The notes under the pieces are model-generated. The model ran no database searches, was not told where the DNA came from, and worked only from the letters and a program-made list of their open reading frames with translations. From Wenzhouxiangella sp. AB-CW3 (GTDB lineage Bacteria; Pseudomonadota; Gammaproteobacteria; Xanthomonadales; Wenzhouxiangellaceae), in NCBI RefSeq assembly GCF_014725735.1, contig NZ_CP061368.1, forward strand, positions 1,565,225 to 1,629,224: 64,000 nt of DNA, given 5' to 3'. Position numbers and translations under genes: made by a program. This document shows, piece after piece, positions 36,304-45,464 of the stretch (position 1 is the first letter of the stretch; each line of letters opens with the position of its first letter).

Positions 36304-37062
36304 GTGACAGACAGGCAGGTTGTAGTCATTACTGGTTCGAGCCGTGGCATCGGCCGTTCGGCAGCCACCCTGCTGGCCGGGCGTGGATATGCCGTGGTCA
36401 TCTCCAGTCGCAACCAGGACAGTTGCGAGGCGGTTGCCGAAGAGATTCGTGCCCAGGGGGGAGAAGCCATGGCCCAGGCCTGCCACATCGGGCGCGAGGA
36501 CCAGCTTGCGGCGCTGGTCGAGGCCGCGGTGGACCGTTACGGTCGGCTTGACGGGCTAGTGCTCAATGCGGCCAGCAATCCGGTCTATGGACCCTCCGAC
36601 CAGGTCGACCGCGACGCTTTCGATGTGATTATGCGCAACAACGTGTTCAGTGCCATGCGGCTGGCCCACCTGGCCCGACCGCACTTGGCCCGCTCCGACA
36701 ACGGTTCGATCGCACTGGTGTCGTCGATCGCCGGTAGTTTCGGCAACCAGGCCATTGGCGTCTATGGCATGTCCAAAGCCGCCGAGAACCAGTTGGTGCG
36801 CAACCTGGCCCTGGAGCTCGGCCCGCATGGCATTCGGGTCAATGCGGTTGCCCCGGGGCTGGTCAAGACGGATTTCGCCCAGGCCTTGCTGGATGACGAG
36901 CGCACGGTGAAGTACTTCGAGAAGACCACGCCGCTGCGTCGACTGGCCGAGCCGGAAGACATTGCCGGCGTGATCGCGTTCCTGGTCGGTCCGGATTCGC
37001 GCTGGCTGTCGGGGCAGGTGCTGACCGCCGATGGCGGCCTGTCGGTGACTGGAGGGTTCTGA
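36304..37062 (+). CDS. Short-chain dehydrogenase/reductase
   Basis: A 252-residue classical SDR. The cofactor motif is TGSSRGIG (residues 10-17), the NAG-like motif is LVLNAASN, the catalytic residues appear as SSIAG and YGMSK, and the C-terminus has the usual FLVGPDSRWLSGQVLTADGG. The substrate is not predictable. It follows the histidine phosphatase and precedes the lytic transglycosylase after 1 base. The start is GTG at 36304. Confidence 0.88.
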   Translation: MTDRQVVVITGSSRGIGRSAATLLAGRGYAVVISSRNQDSCEAVAEEIRAQGGEAMAQACHIGREDQLAALVEAAVDRYGRLDGLVLNAASNPVYGPSDQVDRDAFDVIMRNNVFSAMRLAHLARPHLARSDNGSIALVSSIAGSFGNQAIGVYGMSKAAENQLVRNLALELGPHGIRVNAVAPGLVKTDFAQALLDDERTVKYFEKTTPLRRLAEPEDIAGVIAFLVGPDSRWLSGQVLTADGGLSVTGGF

Positions 37063-37063
37063 G

Positions 37064-37687
37064 TTGACGGTGGCTTGCCGGATTAGCCTTTCTTTCCTTT
37101 CATTCGTCCTGGTGGCGGGTGTCATGCTGGCGGCCACGTCGATCGTGCAGGCCCAGGTCTATACCTATGTCGATGAGAATGGCATCACCGTATATACCGA
37201 CCGCAAACCCGATTCATCGCGCTACCAGGTGGAGAATCTGGGCTGTTTCGGGACCTGCCGGACCGGCGTGGACTGGGATCGCACGCCACTGAAGAACGGT
37301 CAGTTTGCCGATGAGGTCCGGGCCGTATCCGATGCCTTCGGTGTCGACAAGGCCCTGATCCGTGCCGTGATGCATGTCGAGTCCTGGTTCCAGGCCGACG
37401 CGGTCTCCAGCGCCGGGGCCCAGGGGCTGATGCAGTTGATGCCGGGCACTCAGCGTCGTTTTGGCGTCAGGGATCCTTTTGATCCGGTCGACAACATCAC
37501 GGCGGGCACTGCCTACCTGGCCTGGCTGCTCGATGAATTCGATGGTGATCTCACCCGTGCGGTTGCCGCCTACAATGCCGGCGAGAACGCGGTGCGCCGC
37601 CACAACGGCGTCCCCCCTTATTCCGAAACCCGCGAGTACGTTCGGCGCGTCAATATCATGTACCGACGGTACCGCCACGGGCCCTGA
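37064..37687 (+). CDS. Secreted lytic transglycosylase (DUF4124 + SLT)
   Basis: A 207-residue secreted protein: signal peptide (about 5-31), a DUF4124-like segment (VYTYVDENGITVYTDRKP), then a Slt domain with AVMHVESWFQADAVSSAGAQ (catalytic Glu), GLMQLMPGTQ and AVAAYNAGE. It cleaves peptidoglycan glycan strands in the periplasm. I used TTG at 37064, spaced well from GGAGGG; GTG at 37070 is an alternative. Its terminator was not recognised. Confidence 0.87.
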   Translation: MTVACRISLSFLSFVLVAGVMLAATSIVQAQVYTYVDENGITVYTDRKPDSSRYQVENLGCFGTCRTGVDWDRTPLKNGQFADEVRAVSDAFGVDKALIRAVMHVESWFQADAVSSAGAQGLMQLMPGTQRRFGVRDPFDPVDNITAGTAYLAWLLDEFDGDLTRAVAAYNAGENAVRRHNGVPPYSETREYVRRVNIMYRRYRHGP

Positions 37688-37704
37688 GTAGCCCGGGACA
37701 CTGT

Positions 37705-39672
37705 TCAGTCCGCCACGGTGGGCAGTGTCAGCTCGAACCGGGTGCCGTCTGGCAACGCCAGGGCGCGGATGCTGCCGCCGTGGTGCTGCACGATCAGGCG
37801 GGCCACGTAGAGTCCCAACCCCAGGTGTACACCCGGCTTCTCGCCGCCGCGGGCCGAGACCATGGAATCGAAGATCCGGTCGGCCACGTGATCGGGAATG
37901 CGTGGCCCCGGGTTGTCGATCTGAACGATGACCTTGCGTCGCTTCTCGGTCAGGCCGATGCGGATGCGGTCGCCGGGCCGGGAGAAGTCGACCGCGTTGT
38001 CGACCAGCTTGTCGAGCATCTGGGTGAGGAGATCAGGGGAGCCGTTGACGCTGACTGCCCGTGCAGAGCTGTTGTCGAGGACGAACTGGCGATCGGGATA
38101 GGTCATTTCGCAACCTTCCCGGTAATCCTTGAGCAGATGTGAAAGGTCCAGGATTTCGAACCCTTCGGTGGCCAGTGCTTCCTCGATGCGGCTGGCCTGA
38201 CTCATGGACTGCAGAATGGCGCCCAGACGGCGGCAACCCTGTTCGGCACGTGCCCGGTAGCGTTCGCGTTCGACCGGGCTGTCGACCTGCGACAGGTTGT
38301 CGAGCGAGGAGCGTATGGCCGCCAGCGGGGTGCGCAGTTCGTGGGCCAGCTTGTCGGCCAGGGTCCGCAGGTAGTTCTGGTGGCTGAACTGGCGTTCGAT
38401 CAGCCCTGAAAGGCTTCGGCCCAGGTCGCCGATCTCGTCATTGCTGCCCGGTGGGTCCATGGGTGCGCGTACCCGCCCGTCGGGCAGTACGGCAGTCTCG
38501 GCCCGGTTGCGCAGGCGACGAATGCGCTCGGAAAGCACGACGGCAAAACCGACCAGCAGGGCCGCGATGAGAAGAAGCCCGACAAGGCTGCTGCCGAACA
38601 GCCTGAGCACTGCCTGATTGGCCAGGACCAGCAGCTCGTCGGCACGACGTTCCAGTACCACCTGTCCCAGCAATTCGCCCTCGGCCATGACCGGGGCTCG
38701 CGCCATGACGACAACACTGGCGCCACGGTTGGTGCTCATCCATTCCACCTGGGTCTCGTCGGGCTCGCCGGCCAGTTTCAGGCGGGCGCTGTGCGCGCCG
38801 ACGGACGGACGCTCGGGCAGCCGATCGCCCAGCAGCCGTTCGAACAGTACCGGTGCCGCTTGGGTGGTGTTGCCCGAACGGGTCAGGGCATCGTGGTAAC
38901 CCAGCACCCAACCGCTGGCGGTGGTGGCCCAGGCGCGAGTGTTGTCGGGCAGCAGCCGTTCCAGGCGCGAGTCCAGTGTCTCGCTGGAACGGATCAGGGG
39001 CAGGGTGCCGAATGTGCCGGCCTTCGACCGCACCCGGCGTTCGATGGGGTCGTCGACATCATGCACGACCAGCCCCAGCCGGTCCGGTTGAACCGGATTC
39101 GCGACTTCCAGCTCCAGCGTCCATCCGCGGCTTCGCGGTTGCCAGTTGCCCTGCACGCTGAAGCCGCTATCGGCATCGCTGGCCTCCACCCACCCCGGTG
39201 CCAGTGGTGCCAGGGTCAGATTGTACTCTTCGGCGCCCTGGCCGATCACGATCTCGACCCGATCCCCCGGTCCCTGATCGGGATCGGCCAGTACCAGTGT
39301 CGTGCCATCGACTGTCAGCAGCAGGTGCAGGCGGCCACGGGGGCGAGCAGCCAGGAGCAGCCGGGCTTCGGGCCCTGCCGCATCCGTGGCCAGGGGGCGT
39401 GCCTGGTCCAGCCAGCGCTCCCATTCGGCGCCGTGGCCATCGAGATGAATGGGGTGATCCAGTGGATGCACGTAAAGCCCGTCGTCCGGGTCGCTCCAGG
39501 GCTGCTCGGGCTCGCTGGCCAGGCGTCGTGCCATGGCCGTGGCATTGTCGAGCAGGGCCTGTTCATGGGCCTGTCGGAGTGACTGCTCCAGGGTCTTGAC
39601 GAACTGCCAGCCGGCGATGGGAATCACGACAACCAGCGCCGTGACCAGCATCAGCTGTCCGCGCAGTTTCAT
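37705..39672 (-). CDS. pdsS: Sensor histidine kinase, PdsS-like
   Basis: A 655-residue kinase. It has one membrane helix at about 7-28, a large periplasmic domain to about 350 (including LYVHPLDHPIHLDG and GLVVHDVDDPIERR, as in the kinase of the proteobacterial dedicated sortase system), and a second helix at about 356-380. HAMP-like and HisKA regions follow (HELRTPLAAIRSSLDNL), then an HATPase with DKLVDNAVDFSR and GLGLYVARLIV. The cognate regulator gene pdsR overlaps it by 4 bases. No sortase lies beside it. Confidence 0.82.
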   Translation of the reverse strand: MKLRGQLMLVTALVVVIPIAGWQFVKTLEQSLRQAHEQALLDNATAMARRLASEPEQPWSDPDDGLYVHPLDHPIHLDGHGAEWERWLDQARPLATDAAGPEARLLLAARPRGRLHLLLTVDGTTLVLADPDQGPGDRVEIVIGQGAEEYNLTLAPLAPGWVEASDADSGFSVQGNWQPRSRGWTLELEVANPVQPDRLGLVVHDVDDPIERRVRSKAGTFGTLPLIRSSETLDSRLERLLPDNTRAWATTASGWVLGYHDALTRSGNTTQAAPVLFERLLGDRLPERPSVGAHSARLKLAGEPDETQVEWMSTNRGASVVVMARAPVMAEGELLGQVVLERRADELLVLANQAVLRLFGSSLVGLLLIAALLVGFAVVLSERIRRLRNRAETAVLPDGRVRAPMDPPGSNDEIGDLGRSLSGLIERQFSHQNYLRTLADKLAHELRTPLAAIRSSLDNLSQVDSPVERERYRARAEQGCRRLGAILQSMSQASRIEEALATEGFEILDLSHLLKDYREGCEMTYPDRQFVLDNSSARAVSVNGSPDLLTQMLDKLVDNAVDFSRPGDRIRIGLTEKRRKVIVQIDNPGPRIPDHVADRIFDSMVSARGGEKPGVHLGLGLYVARLIVQHHGGSIRALALPDGTRFELTLPTVAD

Positions 39673-40361
39673 GAAGTCCAGCGATAGCCGGCGCCGTGAA
39701 CGGTTTCGAGTGCCTCGAACTGACCGTCCAGGGCCTGGAACTTGCGCCGTATTCGCTTGATGTGGGAGGTAACGGTGGTGTCGTCGACGACCAGGCTGGC
39801 CGCCTCCATCAACTGGCCGCGGCTGCGCACGTGTCCGCTGCGCGAGGCCAGCGCGTAGACCATCCAGAACTCGGTCACGGTCAGCGGGACCGCTTGCCCG
39901 TTCCAGCTCGCACGCAGGGCCTCGCCGTCGAGCTCCAGCGCGCCGTGCCGAATGATCTGGGGGCGCCGACTGTCGTCATCGGCCGCATCGATTCGTCGGA
40001 ACAGGGCCACGATGCGGGCCAGCAGGTGCTGGGTGGAGATGTCCTTGGTCAGGTAGTCATCGGCACCCAGGCGCAGGCCGGAGACGGCATCCAGGTCGGA
40101 GTCTCGGGCGGTCAGAAAGATGATCGGCAGCGTCTTCGAGCGCGATCGCAACTGGCGGCAGAGCTCGAACCCGCCTTCCGGTTCGTCGCCCAGGCCTATG
40201 TCGATGATCACCAGGTCGGGCAGGGGGCCGGCAAAGGCTTCCTCGGCCTGCGGGCGATCAGCATATCCGCGCGTGGTGAATCCATAGCGTTCCAGCGCCT
40301 CGCGGTAGTTGTCGCGAAGCGTGGCTTCATCCTCGACGATGGCAATGACGCGCGCGGTCAT
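39669..40361 (-). CDS. pdsR: Response regulator, PdsR-like (OmpR family)
   Basis: A 230-residue receiver plus winged-helix regulator. The receiver has ED (AIVEDEATLRDN), the phosphoacceptor aspartate in VIIDIGLGDE, and IFLTARDSDLDA; the C-terminal winged helix carries VTEFWMVYALASRSGHVRSR and TSHIKRIRRKFQALD. These match the regulator of the dedicated sortase system. I started at the ATG preceding the receiver. It would read toward pdsS; the divergent gene on the other strand is a small membrane protein. Confidence 0.85.
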   Translation of the reverse strand: MTARVIAIVEDEATLRDNYREALERYGFTTRGYADRPQAEEAFAGPLPDLVIIDIGLGDEPEGGFELCRQLRSRSKTLPIIFLTARDSDLDAVSGLRLGADDYLTKDISTQHLLARIVALFRRIDAADDDSRRPQIIRHGALELDGEALRASWNGQAVPLTVTEFWMVYALASRSGHVRSRGQLMEAASLVVDDTTVTSHIKRIRRKFQALDGQFEALETVHGAGYRWTS

Positions 40362-40506
40362 GAAAGTGGCTGGATGGAAACAGGCAGGAACGGGCTGCCA
40401 CAAGTTTGCCACATCCTCTCCCCGAATTGCCATCGTCGTGACGGCGTGATGCCCGGCCGGACCGTTTCAATGACACCCAACACAACAACGTATAGGAGTC
40501 ACTGAA

Positions 40507-40812
40507 ATGAAAAGCTGTGCGGTCATCATTCTGCTGATGATTCTGGGATCGGTTAGCGTCAACACATGGGCCGTGCCGGCCAGGAGTGCCGATATGGCCC
40601 TGGGCATACCGGAGTTTGCGCTGCAATCGCCGGCGACGGCTTCGGTTCACGACTCTTCCGGTGATTTCGCGACGCCCGGACAGGCTCTTAAGAGTCCATC
40701 GGAAGACGGGATGGACGGCTTCGAGACACTGGTGCGCTCGGCCGTGTCCCTGTTGCTGGTTGCGCTGCTGTTTCTGGGTCCCAGGCAGGACCTGGAGGAG
40801 GTACAGCAATGA
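40507..40812 (+). CDS. Small exported/membrane protein of unknown function (101 aa)
   Basis: A 101-residue protein with a signal peptide-like N-terminus (CAVIILLMILGSVSVNTWA) and a hydrophobic segment near the C-terminus (about 73-90, SAVSLLLVALLFLGP), the rest Ser/Asp-rich. It is divergent from the PdsRS-like system (145-bp gap), so it may be one of its targets. I recognise no family and no sortase-type LPxTG signal. Confidence 0.6.
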   Translation: MKSCAVIILLMILGSVSVNTWAVPARSADMALGIPEFALQSPATASVHDSSGDFATPGQALKSPSEDGMDGFETLVRSAVSLLLVALLFLGPRQDLEEVQQ

Positions 40813-40989
40813 CCACCTTGACGATCGATGAACTGAGTCGCCAGCGTCGTCGCCAGATGGGACTGTCGCCAGGAATGACGCACCTGCCACCGGGCTGGCC
40901 GGTCGATGGAGCGGGTTTTCTCACGCCGGTGATCGAACAATGGGATAATGACAGGTCGAAGAATCGCCAATGTCCGGAGTCTCGAGCAA

Positions 40990-41994
40990 GTGAGCGAAGC
41001 CAGACGCATTCCCATCGCCGTGAAGAGCGGCGAGAAAGTTCTCAAGCCGCAGGGCTTTACAGCCATTCGTGATGGCATCAAGGCCAGGGCCGGCGCCGAG
41101 CCGGCGCCGATCGGACGCAAGCCCAAGTGGCTAAGGGCACGCCTGCCGCAGGGCGGCAAGTACGAGCAGGTGCGTGACAACGTCAACAAGCATCGGCTGG
41201 CCACGGTCTGCCAGGAGTCCAAGTGCCCGAACATCGGCGAATGCTGGACCAATGGTGTGGCCACCATCATGCTGATGGGCGATGTCTGTACCCGCGCTTG
41301 TCGCTTCTGCTCGGTTGATACCGGCAATCCGCGTGGCTGGCTGGATCCTGAAGAGCCGGCCAATTCGGCCGAATCGGTGCGCATCATGGACCTGAAATAC
41401 GTGGTGCTGACCTCGGTCGATCGTGATGACCTCGACGATGGTGGCGCAGGCCACTACGCCGCCTGCATCCGCGAGATCAAGAAGGTCAACCCGCAAACGG
41501 CGGTCGAGGCGCTGACGCCGGACTTCCAGGGCCGCCTGCATGATGTCGAGACCGTGGTCGATTCCGGCCTGGAAGTGTTTGCCCAGAACGTCGAGACCGT
41601 TCGTCGTCTCACGCATCCCGTGCGCGACCCGCGAGCGGGTTACGAGCAGACCCTCAAGGTGCTCGAGCACGCCAAGCAGTACCGTCCCGGAGTGTTGACC
41701 AAGACCAGCCTGATGCTGGGCCTGGGCGAGACCACCGAGGAAGTGATCGAAACCATGGACGATCTGCGCACCATCGGCGTGGATATCGTGACTTTCGGGC
41801 AATACCTGCGCCCGACCATCAACCACTTGCCGGTCGAACGCTACGTGACACCGGACGAGTTTCGCGAATTGCGCGAGATCGGTCTGGAAAAGGGATTCCT
41901 CGAGGTGGTTTCGGGGCCACTGGTGCGTTCCAGCTACCGGGCCGACCGGGTCTTCGAGAAGAACAACTGCGGTATCGACGACAGCGCGGCCTGA
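40990..41994 (+). CDS. lipA: Lipoyl synthase
   Basis: A 334-residue radical SAM enzyme making lipoate from octanoyl groups by inserting two sulfurs. The auxiliary cluster motif is [12 protein letters not shown] and the radical SAM motif CTRACRFC; the C-terminal RSSYRAD is diagnostic. The body resembles the branch found in several non-enteric proteobacteria. I prefer the GTG at 40990 (GGAG about 10 bases before it); an ATG at 40948 is possible. No lipB is next to it. Confidence 0.92.
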   Translation: MSEARRIPIAVKSGEKVLKPQGFTAIRDGIKARAGAEPAPIGRKPKWLRARLPQGGKYEQVRDNVNKHRLATVCQESKCPNIGECWTNGVATIMLMGDVCTRACRFCSVDTGNPRGWLDPEEPANSAESVRIMDLKYVVLTSVDRDDLDDGGAGHYAACIREIKKVNPQTAVEALTPDFQGRLHDVETVVDSGLEVFAQNVETVRRLTHPVRDPRAGYEQTLKVLEHAKQYRPGVLTKTSLMLGLGETTEEVIETMDDLRTIGVDIVTFGQYLRPTINHLPVERYVTPDEFRELREIGLEKGFLEVVSGPLVRSSYRADRVFEKNNCGIDDSAA

Positions 41995-42135
41995 TGGCGC
42001 GTGGGCTGGATGCCGAGACCCGCGAACGTCTGCTCGAATAGCTCGCTGAATTGTTTGGCCATGCCGGTCGTCGGGAATCGGTGTAGACTCGTCTCGCGCC
42101 GTTGGCGCACCCTCTTGGCTACTGCATGAATCCAC

Positions 42136-44298
42136 ATGAAAAAGACCCTGCTACTACTCCTGCTGGCCATCGTGAGCCTGGCAGCCTGTGACCGGAACCA
42201 GACCGAGACCATGACCACTACCGAGCCCGAAGCCATCGACGAATACCCGCGACCGCCCGTGGCCGAGCGCCGGGACCACGTGGTCGAGGCACCGGCCGGC
42301 GAGCGGGTCGATCCGTGGTACTGGCTGCGTGATGACGAGCGTGCCGATGCCGATATCCTGGCCTACCTGGAAGCCGAAAACGCTTACGAAAAGGCCATGC
42401 AGGCCCATCTGTCGGACTTGCGCAAGGACTTGTCCGAAGAACTCCGCGGGCGCATCGCCGAAGACGATTCCACCGTGCCCTGGTATGACCGTGGCTACTG
42501 GTACTACACCCGCTTCGAGAAGGGGCATGAGTACCCGATATACGCCCGCCGCAAGGGCGATCTGGATGCCGAGGAGGAGATCCTGCTCAACGTCAATGAA
42601 AAGGCGGAGAGCGAGGATTTCTACCAGGTTGGCGGCTGGGACGTGAGCATGGACGGGCAGCGCTTCGCCTGGCTGGAAGATACCGTCGGCCGTCGTCAGC
42701 ATCGCTTGATGATCAAGGAGTTCGACACTGGCGAGGTCATCGATACCGGCACTACCGGCGTGTCCAGCCTGTCGTGGTCGGCCGACAACGATGTGCTGTA
42801 TTACGTGGAAAACGAACCCGAAACGCTGCGTTCCTGGCGCGTGCGACGCTACCGGGTCGGTGGTGGCGGTGCCGGTGAGCTGGTCTACCAGGAAGACGAT
42901 ACGGCCTTCTACACCTATGTCTCGCGCACCAAGTCGAATGCATTCAACTTCATCTATCTGCGCTCCACGGTGGCCAGCGAGATGCACGTGGTGGAGGCCG
43001 CCGACACCGAGGCGGATTTCGAGCTGTTCTATCCGCGCGAGCGTGGACACGAGTACGCGGCAGATCATCTGGGCGATCACTGGATCATCCGTACCAACCA
43101 CCAGGCACCCAACTTCCGCATCATGCGGGTGGCCCTCGACGAGCATGACGATCGCGATGCCTGGGAAGATGTCATTGCCCACGACGAAGACGTCTTCATT
43201 CACGAATTCGATGCCATGGAAGGATTTCTGGCCGTGGGTGAGCGCTCCGGAGGACTGCGCCGCATTCGCATTCATGACTGGGAGTCGAGTGAGTCGGAAG
43301 TGCTGGAGTTTGACGAGCCCGCCTATGCCGCCTTTCTGGCGGCCAACCCGGATCAGGGGGCCGCGGCTCTGCGCTATGTCTATACCTCGATGACCACCCC
43401 CAACTCGACCTGGGAGCTGGATGTGGCCAGCGGAGACCGTGAATTGCTCAAGCGTGACAAGGTGCCCGGCGATTTCGATTCCGACCATTACCTCACCCGT
43501 CGGGAGTGGGTGGAGGCGCGTGATGGAACGCGCATCCCGGTGTCCATTCTCCACCACCGCGATACTCCGCTGGACGGGACGGCCCCGCTGTACCAGTACG
43601 CTTACGGATCCTACGGACACAGCAGCGACCCCAGTTTCGCCACCGGCCGTCTGAGCCTGGTCGATCGTGGCTTCGTGTTTGCCATTGCCCATGTCCGTGG
43701 CGGGCAGGAGATGGGTCGCCGGTGGTACGACGACGGAAGAATGCTTAACAAGATCAATACCTTCACGGACTTTATTGATGTAACAGAGCACCTTGTCGAC
43801 GAGGAGCTGGTCGATGGCGACCGCGTATTTGCCATGGGCGGTTCGGCCGGTGGCTTGCTGATGGGTGCGGTGGTCAACATGGCGCCCGAGCATTACCGCG
43901 GCGTGGTGGCCCACGTCCCGTTTGTCGACGTGGTTACCACCATGCTCGACGAGTCCATTCCCCTGACCACCAATGAGTTCGACGAGTGGGGCAATCCGGT
44001 CGACCCGGAATACTATGAGTACATGCTGTCGTATTCGCCCTACGACAACGTGCGCGAGCAGGACTACCCGGCCATGCTGGTCACCACCGGCCTGTGGGAC
44101 TCCCAGGTACAGTACTGGGAGCCGGCCAAGTGGGTTGCGAAGCTGCGCGCCTACAAGACCGATGACAACCCGTTGCTGCTGCATACCAATATGTCGGCCG
44201 GGCACGGTGGCGCGTCCGGACGTTTTCGACGTTTGGAACAGACAGCGGCCGAGTATGCCTTCATACTGGACCTGGCCGGTCTGTATCCGGAAAACTGA
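42136..44298 (+). CDS. S9 oligopeptidase (PtrB-like) with lipoprotein signal
   Basis: A 720-residue prolyl oligopeptidase-family serine protease. The N-terminus is a lipoprotein signal (LLLLAIVSLAAC), a beta-propeller region spans about 60-430, and the catalytic alpha/beta domain follows with YGSYGHSSDPSF, GGSAGG (Ser), then Asp and the C-terminal His in GHGGASG. Oligopeptidase B-type enzymes cut short peptides after basic residues. The lipobox implies attachment in the envelope rather than the cytoplasm. Confidence 0.9.
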   Translation: MKKTLLLLLLAIVSLAACDRNQTETMTTTEPEAIDEYPRPPVAERRDHVVEAPAGERVDPWYWLRDDERADADILAYLEAENAYEKAMQAHLSDLRKDLSEELRGRIAEDDSTVPWYDRGYWYYTRFEKGHEYPIYARRKGDLDAEEEILLNVNEKAESEDFYQVGGWDVSMDGQRFAWLEDTVGRRQHRLMIKEFDTGEVIDTGTTGVSSLSWSADNDVLYYVENEPETLRSWRVRRYRVGGGGAGELVYQEDDTAFYTYVSRTKSNAFNFIYLRSTVASEMHVVEAADTEADFELFYPRERGHEYAADHLGDHWIIRTNHQAPNFRIMRVALDEHDDRDAWEDVIAHDEDVFIHEFDAMEGFLAVGERSGGLRRIRIHDWESSESEVLEFDEPAYAAFLAANPDQGAAALRYVYTSMTTPNSTWELDVASGDRELLKRDKVPGDFDSDHYLTRREWVEARDGTRIPVSILHHRDTPLDGTAPLYQYAYGSYGHSSDPSFATGRLSLVDRGFVFAIAHVRGGQEMGRRWYDDGRMLNKINTFTDFIDVTEHLVDEELVDGDRVFAMGGSAGGLLMGAVVNMAPEHYRGVVAHVPFVDVVTTMLDESIPLTTNEFDEWGNPVDPEYYEYMLSYSPYDNVREQDYPAMLVTTGLWDSQVQYWEPAKWVAKLRAYKTDDNPLLLHTNMSAGHGGASGRFRRLEQTAAEYAFILDLAGLYPEN

Positions 44299-44321
44299 AA
44301 GCGACCTGGGAGGGTGTGATG

Positions 44322-44894
44322 ATGATCAGGCAATGGGCTGCAAAAGGGAGTGTGGTGGCAATCCTGGTTCTTTCGGGGTGCGCGACCATGTCGCCCGAGG
44401 AATGTGCCGTGGCCGACTGGGAGCGGATCGGCGAGATGGATGCCCGCGCGGGGCAGGGCATGAGTTACTTTGCGCGACGTGCCGACGATTGCGCGGAAGC
44501 CGGTTATCCGGCCGACCGCGAGGCCTGGACGCACGGCTGGGATACCGGCATCGTCTGGTTCTGCACGCGCAACAACGGCTTCCGCCAGGGGATCAACGGC
44601 CAGCGCTATGATTCGATTTGCCCCGGTGAGCTGGAACCCGAGTTTCTGGACGGTTACGACACCGGCCAGGCGGTGTACCAGGCCCGCAGTCGTGTTGATC
44701 GGAGTGTTGACGAGATCCGGCGCGCCGAGGACCAGCTTGCCCAGTTGCGTGAAGAACGGCCGCGAGACCGCGAAGCGATTGCCGAAACGCGGGAGCGTCT
44801 CGCGGTTCTGCGCGACCGCCTGCGTGACCAGGAGCTGGAACTGGCCCGCCTGGAAGGCCTGGCCCAGGGCCAGGGTTTTCCGCTTTCACTGTAG
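44322..44894 (+). CDS. DUF2799-like lipoprotein
   Basis: A 190-residue lipoprotein: signal with LVLSGC lipobox, then ADWERIGEMDARAGQ and a DUF2799-type cysteine-containing central region (FARRADDCAEAGYPADREAW), and a long C-terminal coiled coil (about 125-185). I used the ATG at 44322, 7 bases after GGGAGGG; upstream in-frame starts at 44316 and 44319 are possible. Function unknown. It lies 23 bases after the oligopeptidase. Confidence 0.78.
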   Translation: MIRQWAAKGSVVAILVLSGCATMSPEECAVADWERIGEMDARAGQGMSYFARRADDCAEAGYPADREAWTHGWDTGIVWFCTRNNGFRQGINGQRYDSICPGELEPEFLDGYDTGQAVYQARSRVDRSVDEIRRAEDQLAQLREERPRDREAIAETRERLAVLRDRLRDQELELARLEGLAQGQGFPLSL

Positions 44895-45464
44895 CAGTTT
44901 GCGGACCTCGACCACGCCGCTGTTGTCGTGCGAGCGATGACGGGAGAAACCCAGTGACCTGGCCAGTGACAGCATGGGCTCGTTGTCTTCCAGCACCAGG
45001 CCGTAGAGGACCTTGATGCCCTTCTTTCTCGCCCATTCAATGGCTCGGGTCAACAGGTAGCGGCCCAGGCGCTGGCGTTTGAGTTCGCCGCCAACGATGA
45101 TGGCGAACTCGGCCTGTCGGCCGTCCGCGTCCATGGCCACCCGGACCACCGCCCCGATCAGGGCTTCTTCCGGCGAGCGGGCCTCGACCAAGACCAGGGC
45201 GAATTCGTGTTCATGATCGATGCTGGCCAGTCTCGAGGCATACTGCGGGGTCAGTTCCTTGATCGGGTGCATGAAGCGCATGCGTACCTCATCCGGGGTC
45301 AGGCGCAGGAAGCTGCGTCGCAGCATCGGGGCATCGGACGGCTGCATGGGACGCAGTATGAAGCGACGTCCGTCAGGCAGTTCGATGGCCTCGCACCATG
45401 GGCGTCCCAGCGGTAGTCGGGTGAAGGGGTACTTGCGTGTGCCGCGAGCAGTCACCCGCCGCAC
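44886..45464 (-). CDS. GNAT acetyltransferase
   Basis: A 192-residue Gcn5-related N-acetyltransferase. The N-terminal FILRPMQPSDAPMLRRSF is followed by a long insert and the acetyl-CoA loop in GGELKRQRLGRYLLTRAIEWA and LVLEDNEPMLSLARSLGF. Substrate unknown; such domains are also found in protein acetyltransferases. It ends 8 bases into the convergent lipoprotein gene and overlaps korB by 1 base. Confidence 0.85.
   Translation of the reverse strand: MRRVTARGTRKYPFTRLPLGRPWCEAIELPDGRRFILRPMQPSDAPMLRRSFLRLTPDEVRMRFMHPIKELTPQYASRLASIDHEHEFALVLVEARSPEEALIGAVVRVAMDADGRQAEFAIIVGGELKRQRLGRYLLTRAIEWARKKGIKVLYGLVLEDNEPMLSLARSLGFSRHRSHDNSGVVEVRKLLQ

Noticed and set aside
37705-40361. Generic OmpR/EnvZ pair
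   Set aside because: The periplasmic domain and receiver details fit the PdsRS type better, although no sortase was seen.
40809-41072. Small frame after the 101-aa protein, sharing an ATGA overlap
   Set aside because: It overlaps lipA by more than 80 bases, and its second half is low-complexity Arg/Ser; the first 45 residues look possible but cannot be supported.
42154-44205. 683-codon open frame antisense to the oligopeptidase gene
   Set aside because: High GC and codon bias create long antisense frames; the plus strand has full S9 family motifs.
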